64,000 nucleotides of DNA, taken from Conoideocrella luteorostrata. Taxonomy: Eukaryota; Ascomycota; Sordariomycetes; Hypocreales; Clavicipitaceae. Location: NCBI GenBank assembly GCA_032433595.1, contig JASWJB010000083.1, forward strand, positions 1-64,000, read 5' to 3'. Below are positions 11,238 through 23,721 of this stretch, one piece after another; position 1 is the stretch's first letter, and each line of letters starts with the position of its first letter. The position numbers and the translations under genes are program-made. The notes under the pieces are model-generated. The model searched no databases. It was not told where the DNA came from and worked only from the letters and a program-made list of their open reading frames with translations.

Positions 11238-14200
11238 TTAATGTTTACCAAATAACATCCGGCGTAGCTCTCTCTCTCTCTCCACCTCTCTCTCCACCTC
11301 TCTCTTTCTACTGTTAAGTAGGTCTCTCACCACCTCAGAATCAGCACCTTTCACAGCTCCGGACTTGAGCAGCAGATCGACAACTTCATGTGACTTGTCC
11401 CAGGCAGCCTGCTCCAGCATTGATATACCATGACACTCGTGGTTTACGTCAGCGCCATTCCTAATTAGAAACGTGGCAGCCGACACTTGTCCCCTCTGAA
11501 TAGCTTCCCCAAGCGGTGTGACACCAAATCTATTCTTTTGATCGATATTGGCGCCTTTCTCAAGCAATAGCGCTGCTGCATCTTCAATGCAACTGCCAAA
11601 CGGAAAGAGTACCGTATCGCCATCCCTATCCACTCGGTGCGTACGATCTCTTCTCTCAAGTGATAGCTCTGCAGCAGTCAGCCCGTCGTAATTAATAACC
11701 TCAAAGAGTGCTGTTTGACCATGTCTATCCTCTGCATGTATGTCGGCACCTCTGACAAGCAATATCTTTACGGCGGCTACTTTTCCACCCTCAACAGCCG
11801 CAAAGAGCGGCGTTTGACCATGCTTGTCCCTTTCATTTACGTTGGCACCTTTGTCAAGTAATAGCACAATAAGAGCCTTGATTCCGCCATGTGCAGCTGC
11901 AAAGAGTAATGTCCTCTTTTTCCCATTCTTCATATTTAATTTGGCGCCTTTATCGAGCAATAGCTTCACAACAGTCTCCCTCCCGGCTCTAGCAGCATAA
12001 AAGTGCGGCGTTTCACCAAAATTATCCTTTACATGTATGCTGGCGCCTCTCCTAAGCAATAACTCAATGATTTGCTTGTGCCCCCTGTGAGCAGCTATAT
12101 GAAGCGGTGTTCTGCCACGCGTATCTTTCAAGGCTGTATTAGCGCCTTTCTGGAGTAGCAACTCAACGACAAAGAGATGCTCGTGACGAAATGTGTCAAC
12201 AGCTAGATGAAGTGGCGTTTCGCCATCCTTATCTTGTAAAGCTATATTAGCGCCTGCTTGAAGCAACAACTCAACAAGAAAGAAATGCTTGCGCAGCTGC
12301 CATTTGCCGCCAACAGCTAGATGAAGGGGTGCTCTGCCGTTCTCATCCGATATATTAATAGCAGCGTCTCTCTTGAGCAATAGCTCAATGATTTGCTTGT
12401 GCCCCTGTTTAACGGCTAGATGCAGCGGCGTTTTGCCATTCTTATCTTGCAAAGCTGTATCAGCGCCTGCCTGAAGCAACAGCTCAACGAGTGATGGATC
12501 TTCGTGCCTCCCCTCGCTAACAGCCAGATGAAGAGGTGTGCTACCATCTTCATTTTTTATCGCTGTACTGGCACCCTTCTCAAGTAACAGCTGGACAACT
12601 CCCCGATGCTTTCTCGATATAGCCCGATAGAGTGGCGTTGTGCCATCGTCACTTCTGGTGTTTACATCAGCACCTTTCTCAAGTAACATCTGTACGATTC
12701 CCTGTTGACTACACTCAACGGCATAGCGAAGCGGCGTTCTGCCCAAAGAGTCTCTCTGTTCGGGGTCGCAACCATACTCGATCAGTAATGCGACGGTGTC
12801 AGCGTGGCCATTTACAGCCGTCTTGAATAGCCACCAGTCACGTAGTCTTGCTGCTTTCGTAGCGCGAATACTTGGCTGGTACGAGTCGCACAGATGCAGG
12901 GGGTAACTCGCTGCTGCGTGATCCTTCCAATAGTGGAATGCATAGCTCAGTAGCGGGTACTCCGACATTTTGGGCCGTAAGTCTTTAATGTCGGTTCTGT
13001 AAAATTTTCCGCTTCGGGAATCATGATGAAGCAGTAGGTCTCCGTGCTCGAACTCTTCCGCGCCAAGATATCGCCAGCAAATCTCGAAGATAGACATATT
13101 AGCCTCTTCTTTAGTGTACTGATACCACATCGTTTTGGAACTGGAGACTTGGCGCAACAAAAAGTCTTTTACAGACTGGTGGCAGAACATAACTGTTGTA
13201 TCGTCATCCTGATCCTTGATGTCAAGATGTATGAGGGAGCCGCAGGAAGTGTAAACGTCCAAATAGTTATACAGGCCGGGTTTCCCTGTAAGCTTCTGCT
13301 TGTTCTTCATCGCAAATGCTGCAGCTATTTCTATCTTTGACATTGGACGGCGCGCAGCGGTCAGGAGTCGTAGAAGAAATCTGGAGCCTTCTTGCTTCTC
13401 TGGATCTATCCCCTGTAGAATTTTGCTGTACGTTTCGTCGAGTCCAGAGGGAAGATTTTTGAGCTGCTCTTCCACCAAGTATCGGTCCGTGTCTATGAGT
13501 ACTTTGATCATGAATGACACCCAAAGGAAAGTACCGCCAGCTTGATCATTCAAGGTGCTTTCGACCATTTTCCTCAAGTCATCTCCGTATTCGTTCATAT
13601 CCGCTAATTTCGTAACTTCGTTTTCGATGTATTCCTGCAGATCGCGATTAATGGTGCCCCTGTCCATACGCACCATATGGCCGACGGATTTAAGACGCTT
13701 TTCGATGTATTTTATTTCTGGTCTGCAGGTAATCAGCACCTTTAGCCTCCCGCAAACGTTGGGTCCAACCGGCGGAAATAGTTTTGCTATGCAAGATACA
13801 AGATCTTTCAGTGATGATTTTTCACACTCGTCAAGAGCATCAATGAGAAGAAACACTTCCCCTGCCTGTTCATCCTCGATCATGTTTTTGAATATGCGCC
13901 AGAGGGCCTCAAAGTCGTCAAACAAGCCCCGGGAGACGTCAGCATCGTTGAAAGCCTCGAAGTCAGCTTGCATGTGACGAAAAAGGTTGTGCTTTTGTAC
14001 TAATAGCTGATAGATGGTGCTTTGGAGGAGGGCGGTTGCGGTGTTTCTTTGCTCATCTTTGTCGTCAAAGAAGAAGTACGCGAAATTGGCACCGAGAGTC
14101 GTCCCAACCCTGTCTTTGATGCTATCAACAAGAAACGTTGACATCATGGTTTTCCCAATGCCCGGACAGCCAACGAGGCGTAGAAACTGTGAATTCTCGT

Positions 14201-15625
14201 CGGTGGTCCAGTTGGAGAATTCTGTTCTTGTCAGAATCCACTCGCACGTGTTACCAAGTCTTTCGCCCTTTTGACTTTTGACTTTTGACAAAACGTCAAC
14301 AGGCTGCGTAACCTTGCCCCTGAGGGCCCGCAGGCAGTCCTGGAGCTGCTTGAATACAGTGCTCTTGCTCTCAGTATTTTTCTCGAGACGTCGGCGGGTT
14401 TCCAGTGCCTTCGGCGCCGCATCGACCAACCTCTTTATTGCGGGATAAAGGGCTTTAAAGGAAGCATCGTCAGATCCGTAGAACTTGTTCAGCTTGAAAT
14501 GGTCTGAATCTAAGCCTATTTTGTCGTGGCCGTCAATGCAAGCGCTGGCTTCGGGCACAACCTTTAAAAGGTGGTTAGGATTTTTTTATACGGAGTACTA
14601 GAGTGGGTGTTGCTTCACATACCAGTACATTGTAAGACAACAATTTGCCAAATGGGTTTCGCTTTGCGTAGTTTGTTTTCGCTTTTCGTATACGCATATC
14701 GCGCGGACCCGTTCAGCGAAGAGCCATTGGGAGAACTCTTGCAGGTAGTCGCTTGATGCATCACAGTCCCTTTTCAAGGACTCCAATATTCTGATTTCAG
14801 TATCGAGAGCGATAGAGGCAACGCGTCCAATAATTGCACCAACTGACGCCTCGGAAGTCCCTCTGTGGGGGGTGCCTAGAAATACTACCCCGGCCGTCGA
14901 GTTTGCGATATCTGCGCATTTTGAGAAACTCCTGTCTGCAGATAAGATGCCCTGCAAAAGTCAGCACCAGCAAGTAAACTCAGATTCTAGGGATTGCGGC
15001 ACACCTGCCTAACCACAATACCCCCAAAGCTGTGCCCGATGAAGATCAATGGTCGGGTTGTCGTCTATGGAGAGAGATCTGGTCAGCGCAGCCAATGTCA
15101 CAGCAGCATCAGGCACCGCCAACCTTTGTACTTTCACGCATGTATTGCAAGCTGGCTATCAACTCGTCGGAAATGCTGGATGCGCGTTGTTGAGGAGCGT
15201 TCGACATCCACTGCGAGTTGTAATTAAATGTCACAACTCGGCACTTTGACTCGGTCGGGAGCAGTTCTTTGAGCCAGTTGAATGGCCGCTGCGGGTAGCC
15301 AGCCCCAGGTCTATTGTTTTGGGGCCGCCATATCCAAGCATAGTCTGGCTTTGCGGCAAGTCCATGCACGCCCACGATGCTGATATATTAATTAGTATTG
15401 ACTTTGTGCATCTTTGAAAGGCAAGACATACTCAACATAAGCATCCTTGTCTTCATGGAGAATTTCCAAGGGCCGATCGGCAGAGGGGGGGGATTTCCGG
15501 CCGGGAGTTTGTACGTCCTTGATGCCTGAAGTCTCCCCCTCGTTCCATGAAGTATCGTCCTCCTCATCTCTCACACCTCCGTCTGTGTCTTCCGGTGCAC
15601 CCCACAAGTATCCTAACAGAGACAT
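11238..15625 (-). CDS. NLR-like protein: alpha/beta hydrolase - NACHT - ankyrin repeats
   Basis: Five exons on the minus strand: 15625-15432, 15379-15124, 15064-15005, 14951-14619, 14561-11238, giving 1388 aa. The N-terminal domain (residues about 65-240) is a DUF676/SesB-type alpha/beta hydrolase: DIVGVHGLAAKPDYAW, nucleophile elbow GHSFGG (Ser162), VVFLGTPHRGT. The NACHT P-loop GCPGIGKT lies at about 412-419 and Walker B FLLIDALDE near 520. About 15 ankyrin repeats (855-1350) carry the usual TPLHLAV cores. Such STAND proteins are linked to non-self recognition and cell death in fungi; this role is inferred. The exon 4 to 5 junction is the weakest part: a GTGAAG donor was chosen because it keeps phase 0. 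The charged C-terminus comes from a CT-rich microsatellite. Confidence 0.85.
11266..11309. repeat. CT-rich simple sequence inside the NLR C-terminus
   Basis: CTCTCTCTCTCT tracts separated by CCAC give, on the minus strand, the repeated Glu/Arg tail (EVEREVERERELRR) just before the stop. Length changes here would alter the C-terminus. Confidence 0.8.
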
Positions 15626-17038
15626 CTCAACTGTAGGAAGAACTGGAATCTAACAGATATCCGGCTGCGGAGAGATTCTGACGCCTAGAGACTGATCTTA
15701 CCCAGTCTCTCGAATCATACAATTGCGAGACTGAGTGGCCGATGATGAGGATGGTGGCTTTGTGGCATGACCTCGGATGAGCCAATGATGAGAGTCGCGG
15801 GGTAGGAACTTGAATCAGCTAATAGAGACGATGGTAGGGCATGAAAGTGAATGAGACAGTGGTGAGGATGACAGCTGAGAGTGGTGTGAACTTGACTGAG
15901 CCAACGGTGAGGATGCTGTGGCATGAGCTTGGATGGGTAACTGTTGTGGTGCAAACTTGGCCGGGCTAATAATGAGAATGGTAACTCTGTAGTATGAACT
16001 TGAATCAAAATAAGAAGACTTCGCCATGCTCAAGTTCAGCCTAGACGCTTGACGCGGACATGAGACAGACACAACCTAGGTTCGGTCGAAATCTGAGAAC
16101 AGATCGCGGACGACTCCACTACTGCACAATTCCTGATGTTCAAATAACAGGCTGCTCAAACGGCCTTCTTCTTTCAACAACTCGAGTAATACATCCGTCA
16201 GCGCCTTGTTGTAGCATGTCAAGTTGTGACACGACATTTGCAAGCAGCCAGGGTTTGGGAGAAAATGAGAGGCGATGTGTATACGAGGAGGAAAATGCAG
16301 GCGCTGCAGCCCTTGTGATCAACAGCGATAGCTAACCACCCCATGGCAGGTGTCTGGTTACCCGCCCGATACGTGGCTTCCTGCAGCAATGTCTTTGCAC
16401 AAACATGTCAGCAACCCCGTGACAAGCAGGGGTAGAAGACCAATCACATAAAGTTATCGAAGATGGTGGAGCGTCTGGGGGGAAGCGGGAAGTTACCAGA
16501 ATTATCTCTTTGGCGACCGTAAGGCTCATCTTTCGTCCCGGACAGGGAGCCGTAGCCAATTATAAGCAGCGCATTAAAGGGTACTTGTTCTGCCCGCTAA
16601 TTTATACCATAATAGAAGTCCTAGCAAGCCTGTGTGTTAAGAAGAGATACATTGCACGTCCCATAACCCTAACAGCTCTGCCTCGCAGAACGGCACGGGA
16701 GGGAGCCACGACAGTCTGCTCCATCTGCAGCTTGCGATGCTGTATTGCTCGGACTTGGCATGCTGGATGCCGTCTCGCAAATATAGCCCATGCACATATA
16801 GGATCGATTTGTGTCCAGAAGAAGCCGAGTAAGTTACTGTAACAGGAAGTACGATGTGCGTAGATACAGCAAGCAACCAATGAAAATGACTCCCATCGCA
16901 GTGGCTACCTGGAGAACAAAAGAGCGACTCATCCAACTCCACCTCCCTTTGCCCTGTCATTCCGTGAACAAGACCTGTCATGTAGCCTATGGACCCGTAG
17001 CCCAACTTGGCGCCACGCGGGGCACGAGTAGTTACCGT
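15626..17038. other. Gene-poor interval
   Basis: About 1.4 kb upstream of the NLR gene. Apart from the minisatellite I see no supported coding region. Confidence 0.45.
15715..16010. repeat. Degenerate minisatellite
   Basis: About seven imperfect copies of a 35-46 bp unit, each with a core like CATGAACTTGAATGAGC followed by AATGATGAGGATGGT. Copies differ by small indels. Frames across it are repetitive and not convincing as protein. Unit count and length are estimates by eye. Confidence 0.55.
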
Positions 17039-17284
17039 TCAACCACATTTGGACGATGTAGCTAACACATCAACCGACAGCATACGGTCCAGCTCATCCC
17101 ACGCGCGGTGTTTTGAATCGCATAGCCCGGTCATCACCAACACCGGGCCAAACGAATCGCCGTAATCTCGCCGGACGATGACTTGATAATATTCGTAATT
17201 GTCCGTTTCAATGTCTAATTCGTAGTCGCCGGGCCCCCAAATGGCCGCGCAATTCTTTTGAATACGCTCACCTTGAGCCGACAT
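17039..17284 (-). CDS. Small orphan protein, 81 aa (tentative)
   Basis: Frame from the ATG at 17284 (MSAQGERIQK) to the stop at 17039. The composition looks coding: acidic and aromatic residues (YELDIETDNYEYYQVIVRRD), then FGPVLVMTGL and RAWDELDRMLSVD. Many short fungal proteins end in a similar AWxELxRML helix, which is why I keep it. A GTGAGT donor and CTGCAG acceptor lie just upstream on the minus strand, so an additional 5' exon or 5' UTR intron is possible. Function unknown. Confidence 0.35.
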   Translation of the reverse strand: MSAQGERIQKNCAAIWGPGDYELDIETDNYEYYQVIVRRDYGDSFGPVLVMTGLCDSKHRAWDELDRMLSVDVLATSSKCG

Positions 17285-19093
17285 GATTGCGTACGGGCGA
17301 GGGTGATCCGCAACAATACTGCAGTGTGAAACGGTATGGCAGGTCGCTTGGAATGGTGTGGTCAGCAGCAAGCAACGACTTTCTACGTTCGATGCAAGAC
17401 TCACCTCAAAACGTGTGGCGGGGTATAAATTTCACAGAGAGTTGAAAAGAGTCTCTGAGGAACTGACTGGGCTGCGGATTTGGGTGAATGATATTCTTGT
17501 TGAGATTACTTTCGGGAAGCGGACGCTGTTTTTATATCTTTGCTTAGTGCAAGCCCACCCGTACCGGGGCCAACATGGGCGGCCTAGAGTGACGCCTTCA
17601 GTAGTGCTCTGGATCCTGCCGCAGCAGAACAACATGCAAGCGATTCACAGCACTATCGAGGATAGATAACTAGCTCGCGGCAAAGCTGGCAATATCGTGA
17701 GGACTCGCAGCAGGCTGCAAGCCCTACCTTTACTGGCGAATTCCTTATTGACGATAATTACAGCTCACATGAGCAAGCCGCTGATAATACGTGCCGGCAT
17801 ATCGTTATTTCTGCTACAGAGCCCGGCGATGAATTTAAGCCTTTCGTGTTTCAAACCCGCGATGCTGTGATTCGCGCTTCAATTTAGTTGTGCCTGCCGA
17901 AGTCTAACTAAATAATTCCCATCCCGCGGCATGATTTTCTAATGGAAACGCCAACAACACTAAACGGTCTGTTTGTCCAGAGTTTACTTCGAAATGATCA
18001 GCGCAAAACCTCGAAAACGAAGTGGCTCCACCAAACTAACACGGAGCATGGGGATGTACGTCCGGCAGCTAATCAGCTAGTGAAAGAAGGCTTCCCCGAA
18101 AGCTGCGTAGCGAGCAAGCACTAATGCTGGAGCGGGCTGGAGCAATAGCGCCTGCTGGAGCTACTACGTCGCGATTGCTGCTACGAAACAGGCCGTTACA
18201 TCAGCTGGGGCGCCTTACAGGTATCGTAAGGCGCCGGCCCAGCCACAACTGAGAAAACGGTAACTAGCTGACGGTGGAGGACGGAACGGGTCGCCCCTAA
18301 GTTGTATCGATGGCGGAGCTCCAGTTGGTTGTAGCGGAATGGGGCTTTGGGCCGGGTGGCTGGACAGTAGCCCCGCAAGACGCAACGCTTCCGTCTCTGT
18401 CGTTACCGCTCTTGCCGCTCCATAATGTCCTGGGCCTTGTTTAGCTGCAGAGGCGTCTGGAGGTTTGGTTTCGCGAGTATCCGTTGGCCAGCGGGTATTA
18501 CCTCCGGCCTGTAATGCAGGCGAGCTGAGGTCGTAGCTAACTACGGAGTACTGTGTTGCCGTAATGGTGGGCACATTAATCACCGTATAGTTTATTACGC
18601 TCTCCGTTTTAATTACCCGTGATGGTGGTGGTCTCGTTGACCAGTGTTCTTGTCGGCGGCGGCGGCAGATACCCATAGCGGACTTTAAGACCCAGTGATT
18701 AACTAACTGGTAAGTGTTTATGCGACCCCAGTGCCATTCATCGTTGCATCTCCATACATCTTGTCAGACGTGCCATTCAATACGCAAAGCCGCCGATTTA
18801 GATTCAATGACTCGCCCGAGGTATTACCTCGGTTAATCACATGACTGTGTTTTCAAAACAATGTATATGAAGGCAATATTCGAGTCTTTCGGACGCTACA
18901 TATGTGCCTGCCCCTGCCAGCAGGGCCGTGATCCATATAAACACACACACACACACACAAACAAAAAGAGGACTACCGAGTCGTCATTCTGACGACGGTA
19001 GCTGCGCGGCCGCATTCCCAGGGTTTATCGTACAAAAGTTCTTCGAGGCAGCCTCAAATATCAAATATCCCCCCACCCCTCCAGCTGCAAGAC
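17285..19093. other. Gene-poor interval with possible repeat relic
   Basis: About 1.8 kb. The stretch 18130-18680 is richer in G/C than its surroundings and has an open minus-strand frame (18676-18215) with proline/serine-rich, low-information sequence. It might be a transposon relic. A CA microsatellite lies at about 18940-18959. No protein family recognised. Confidence 0.4.
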
Positions 19094-19393
19094 TTAAATG
19101 CAAATATTGCTGCCAGGACCTGGCTGACACTTGGGCGTCCCGCCGTTGCAGCCATAACAGCCATTCTTGCCAAGGCATTGGCATTTTCCAGGCGCGCAGT
19201 CGGACGCAAACAGGAGAGCGCCACCATGACAGCGCATCTCCAGGCCTCGCGCTGCGACCATGTGGTTGACTTTGCCGGTGTAAGTGAAGTTACCATCAGT
19301 GACGGCGACGGCGCGCTGGACGTCCTCGGTTGGAGCCGCATAGGCCATCGCGATGCAGGAAAGAAGGAAGGTGGTCATGGCGATTGAGTGCAT
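19094..19393 (-). CDS. Small secreted cysteine-rich protein, 99 aa
   Basis: Single exon from the ATG at 19393; the frame extends upstream but the downstream Met gives a clean signal peptide (MHSIAMTTFLLSCIAMAYAA, cleavage near AYA-AP). The mature part, about 79 aa, has eight Cys, seven of them in the last 35 residues: CAPGKCQCLGKNGCYGC, then GGTPKCQPGPGSNIC. Size, secretion signal and an even Cys count suggest a disulfide-stabilised effector-like or antimicrobial-like protein; this is inference and no named family is recognised. An A/T-rich TTTAAATA element about 60 bp upstream may be the TATA box. The gene stands alone in a gene-poor region, as many such genes do. Confidence 0.7.
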   Translation of the reverse strand: MHSIAMTTFLLSCIAMAYAAPTEDVQRAVAVTDGNFTYTGKVNHMVAARGLEMRCHGGALLFASDCAPGKCQCLGKNGCYGCNGGTPKCQPGPGSNICI

Positions 19394-20203
19394 TTTCGCG
19401 GCTTGGAAGGGTTTAAAAATGTGTTGAAGCAATTGGACTGGCTGCAAAGGTATTTAAAGATTGACTGAAAAAAAAATAGAAAGAAATGTTCGACTGTGGC
19501 CTACTAACTACTAGGTTACTTGCGGCTTCTTATAGCATTTGCGGAAACCCGAGTCTTATCCCTATTTTATCCCTTGATGAAGTTGCTGTCGCTCGAAATA
19601 CTCCCATTCACATCTTCATGTGCGCTTACCGATGCAGTATTGGTTTCGTGATAGAACGAAGCCGGAGTGATTGCTGGACGGGAGCATGGAATGCACTAAT
19701 GGCGATGTCCCGACCAAACGCTCATGGTGGCTGATGGCTGGTGGCTGATCGGATAAATGCTCCCGTTGTGCCATTTCGTTTGTAGATATTAGCCCGGTGA
19801 ACATCTACTATGCGTGTCTGGCCGCGACATACGCTAGTTTGCGACGTCGCAGGCCTCATTGGGGACCCAAAGGGTGCTTATCCAACCGTCTCAGCAGCCA
19901 CGCTACTGCAATGCCAGCAGTGGTGATGGCCCTCTCTGGAGACTGCCTTTATGAGGCACCAGATCAGCCCCCAGAGGTGTGCATTTCCATTGGCGTGTGG
20001 GGAGGCGCTTATGGTTCTGACGTGTCAACGAGGCCGACGCAAGGGTCAGGAAATAAGCCTCGTGAAATACCTGGCAATCAGTCACGCCTAGATAGCCACG
20101 ACATGTTTGTAGGTGAGGACAGAATTTTATCTTGCTCAAAAGGAAGTCCCTAGGGGGGGCAAGCCAGCGGGCTGTTTGCACAATTGCTACATATTGTCCA
20201 AGC

Positions 20204-20860
20204 CTAACGCCCTCTCATTCTAGTTTGAGAGGCCGCGTCAATCTGTTCGTCTTGACAAGCTTGCTTCAAGGCCAATTCCACTGGCATCCAGCGTCCTGTT
20301 GTCAGTAGCTGAAGCACGATCCGCCAATGATGAAACTGTTGTATAAACCACCACCCTTTAGCCTGACCTTGAACCTCACGATTTTCTTGTAATCGTGATA
20401 GAACAACCGCGGAATCCCTCAAAACGTTCCGGGCGTTGCTGCAAGTGTCTGTGAACAATCAGTTACACATCGTCTGCTAATCCTGTGTGAATATACAGCG
20501 CAAAGTAGGCCCCTTTGTGTTGGTTTGCAGGTTCGGGCAAGAGGTCGTGACTTGACCTACCACCACTGGTATCTCGCACATCTGACAGCGCATCCCTCAC
20601 ACCGTACAGGTCTACGACCGTCGGGTACCGTGTGTGTCTTCTTCAACCCAAAACTGACAAACTTAATGGCATCTAGCTCCCATGCGTGCTTTGTTGAGAA
20701 CATTCTGCAGCGCCGCCTGGAGAACTGGTAGAAGACGCTCGTTAGTAGCCTGCTCATCCCACTGACCACCCTCAATGGCCTCCTGCAGACGAGCACCCAA
20801 TGGCTACGTGTAGTGAAACGTTGGATACAATGTAGAAAGGCGCGCCAGAATCAGTGGCGT
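20204..20860 (-). pseudogene. Possible relic of a fungal transcription-factor-like gene
   Basis: Minus-strand frame 20458-20204 reads NARNVLRDSAVVLSRLQENR, a WWFIQQFHHWRIVLQLL segment and ALKQACQDEQIDAAS. This resembles the helical C-terminal part of Zn2Cys6 regulators (a C..AR..L helix followed by an aromatic helix). Upstream on the same strand a second frame reads PLGARLQEAIEGGQWDEQAT and LLPVLQAALQNVLNKAR, interrupted by stops. No start or zinc cluster is present. The family link is weak. Confidence 0.25.
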
Positions 20861-23680
20861 GGTGATTAAGCCTGGACAAAAATACTTAAAACGCCGGTGG
20901 TGGCGTAGATTCAGAACGAGAGCCCGTATTGTGCGAATAAGGCTGTCTTCTTAAGGCGCTTCTGTCTAGAACCAGTTATGTTTTTGCAATGATCATGTAA
21001 GCGTTGATACAACGCCACATCTGACAGGGGAACATCCCCTGTGTTAAAAGGTGTATTACAAAACAAAACAAGCTGGATGATTCGGCACTGGGACTCGACG
21101 AGATGAGTATTTGGACGGCGCGTGGACGAAACAGCTCAAGTAGTAGCGGAATGCTCCATCAAATGAGGTCGGAAAACAGCGTTGTGGCGTGCATGGACTG
21201 ATTATGTGCATCTGCTTGTTGAAAGCAAGGGTTGAAGGGCTTCTAACTGTAGAGCCAGTCGGTGTCCGCCCCTAATAGCTTTTACGAGACTGGCCGTGCG
21301 TATTCCTAGTTTTAGAGTGTTTTACTTGCGGGGGAAATAATAGTAACGAATGCTGCAATAAGAGCCACATGTGTATCCTGTCAACATCGTTGTCCAGCCG
21401 CAATCGCATACCAGCGCGTAATGCGATACTCTCACCCGCTTGATGTCATTCAACTCAGTTTTTTCCCAAGTCTCCCCTGTGACGGGAAAATGTAAAGCTA
21501 ATTCTGTCTCGAGTCGGCACATAGACTTGCGCATAACACAACCAACATGGTCACGGTACAAGCAAATCGCTGCAAGCGAGGCATGAGTTACGGATAGGTT
21601 AGCAAAGAAAATGAGTGCAAGGCATCGAGCAAGCGCGCAGTCTTGCCGCTGTTCGTACCTATCATGTAGGTGTTCGGCCTCGACTGAAACATCCATTTCA
21701 GGAGTGAAAAGTTAGCGGTTTTAGTCATTTCGTGGGCGAATTCCTGACCTGACTGTGCCGCGTTGACTTATATGGCCCCTGGGCCATAATGAGCAGCCCT
21801 AAACAGTTCTGAGCAATCCATGAGCTGCTCCTAAAATGCCTTAAACTTCTTTTGAGCTCCAATGAAAGTAGGACCCTGCAGAGGCCCCAAGTGCATTATC
21901 TGGCCTCTGCTTGACACTGCCTCATCATCCTACAAAGTCAAATAATATGATGATGGCTTAACCTCTTTTCTCCTTGGCTATTCACAAGCGACGACTGTCT
22001 ACATAGTGGCGCTGGATCAAAACTTCACCATAATGTCTACTAACAGCTCATTTTGAACGCGCATAATGCTGTACTAGCTGTTCACGACTCCAATATAGCT
22101 CTGGGCATCAAAAAGGCGATGAAGGTTGCTCATCGCGTGGGGTAAGGGGAACGCCAGGTGGACGTGAAGCTAGGAACTAACCGTCTTCAGTTTTCTCAGC
22201 ACACTCGGTGTCAAGTAGATCCGGCTTATTGTTTGTGGTTGTAACATATATTAGATCTGGACTTTGGGCAACTAGTATTGCTGTCCAATGGCTACTTATA
22301 CTCTGCACACAAAGCTCCATTTGGAGGCGCGATCACTTCTCCCAGACTTGAGACAGAGTCTTGAGGCAGACGCTAGACAGACAAGGAGTTGCTTGTCCCA
22401 TATAAATAGCTTCCTATCTTGTGTGAAACCTTATACGTGGCTACCGTCATCCGTTGTGGAATCAAGAGCCACACATTAGGCGTATCATACAGGAGGGGGG
22501 AGTAGTGACAAGCTAGCCGTAGGTGGTGTGGACGATATGATGCTGCCTTGGGTGGCGGATCATGTTTATTTTGGTCGATTGGCTTAAATCATTGGAGCCA
22601 TAGAATGCTCGGGGGCCAGTCGGGCATGTGTACCTACGAATCCTTTTGGAGTGTCGGTTCGTAAATGGTCGTTCCATAATGGAAACGAGCCGACCCGATT
22701 GATCATATCCTCGAGCGCCCTAATTTTACAAGGCACTGTTCTGTATTTCCCTGGTTTTAATGCAAAAATGATACAAAGTACTACAGAGCGTGACTTACTA
22801 CAGCCATGGATGGCCGTAAACGATACTGTGTTAATAGTCCTCCCGGAAGCCTTGCGCGGCTTGTTGCGAACCAGCAGTGTATCTGTGATGGGCGTTTGAA
22901 CTGGTCTGTCGTTGCATAAAGGCCACAAACCAGTCGCATTAAGGTGAATTAGAGAAACGTTGCAGCATTTTCGAGATGCGTAGCTGCGGATGGGATACGC
23001 TAGTCGGATTTATTACTTCTGAGCAGACGGAGATGCAGCTTGACGTAGAACTCAGCCACCAAGATGGGATATGAAGAACAGGTATGACGACGAAGGGATC
23101 CTAAAATCGCCAGATTTTCCAGTAATGCAACGTCGGATCTCATTCCACAAGACGATCCGCGTACTACGGTGGCATCCGGAGCTAATAACTGTAATCTGGG
23201 TCAACCAGGACGAGACGCGACGGAATTGAGTGTGTAACATTTTACTGGATTTCACAATTTAGGTCCAGTCAGATAAAAGTGCAAGATGCGCAGTACTTTG
23301 AACGAGACTATGGCGACAAGTTTCGAGCACACAGCTTCCGTGTCATATGATTCAAGCAGTGGGCCTAGAGGATAGAGCAAGTTCGGCTCATTCTGGATCA
23401 AGGATGATGCTTCTCGAACAGCACGATCGGGGGCTGACTTCATGGCCTGGCTTGAAGACCAGGCTTGAGAACGATCCTGTGGTTGAGGGCAAAGTGTTGG
23501 TGGAGCAAGTTGCAGGACCTGATCATGGCACAGTCAGGATGCGTTTGGGTGGGCTGGAGTTAACAGCTGCATAGAAGCACACAGAGTTGCACTGAAGTAC
23601 CAAATATTTGAACTGTGAATTCGTGCCTGTAAAGATGCAGCAATGATAGCCCGCGTTTCGGCATTCCGGTATCCATTTCC

Positions 23681-23721
23681 GAATGACGGGCTTCCCCGAA
23701 TGACGGGCTTCCCCGAATGAC
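23681..23721. repeat. 17-bp tandem repeat, about 2.4 copies
   Basis: The unit GAATGACGGGCTTCCCC is repeated head to tail and followed by a partial third copy. Confidence 0.85.

Noticed and set aside
11086..11238. Single fused DUF924-NLR gene
   Set aside because: The NLR frame has its own stop at 11238 and DUF924 its own ATG at 11086; same strand but separate genes.
18215..18676. 153-aa minus-strand frame in a G/C-rich patch
   Set aside because: Proline/serine-rich without domains; more likely a repeat relic than a gene.
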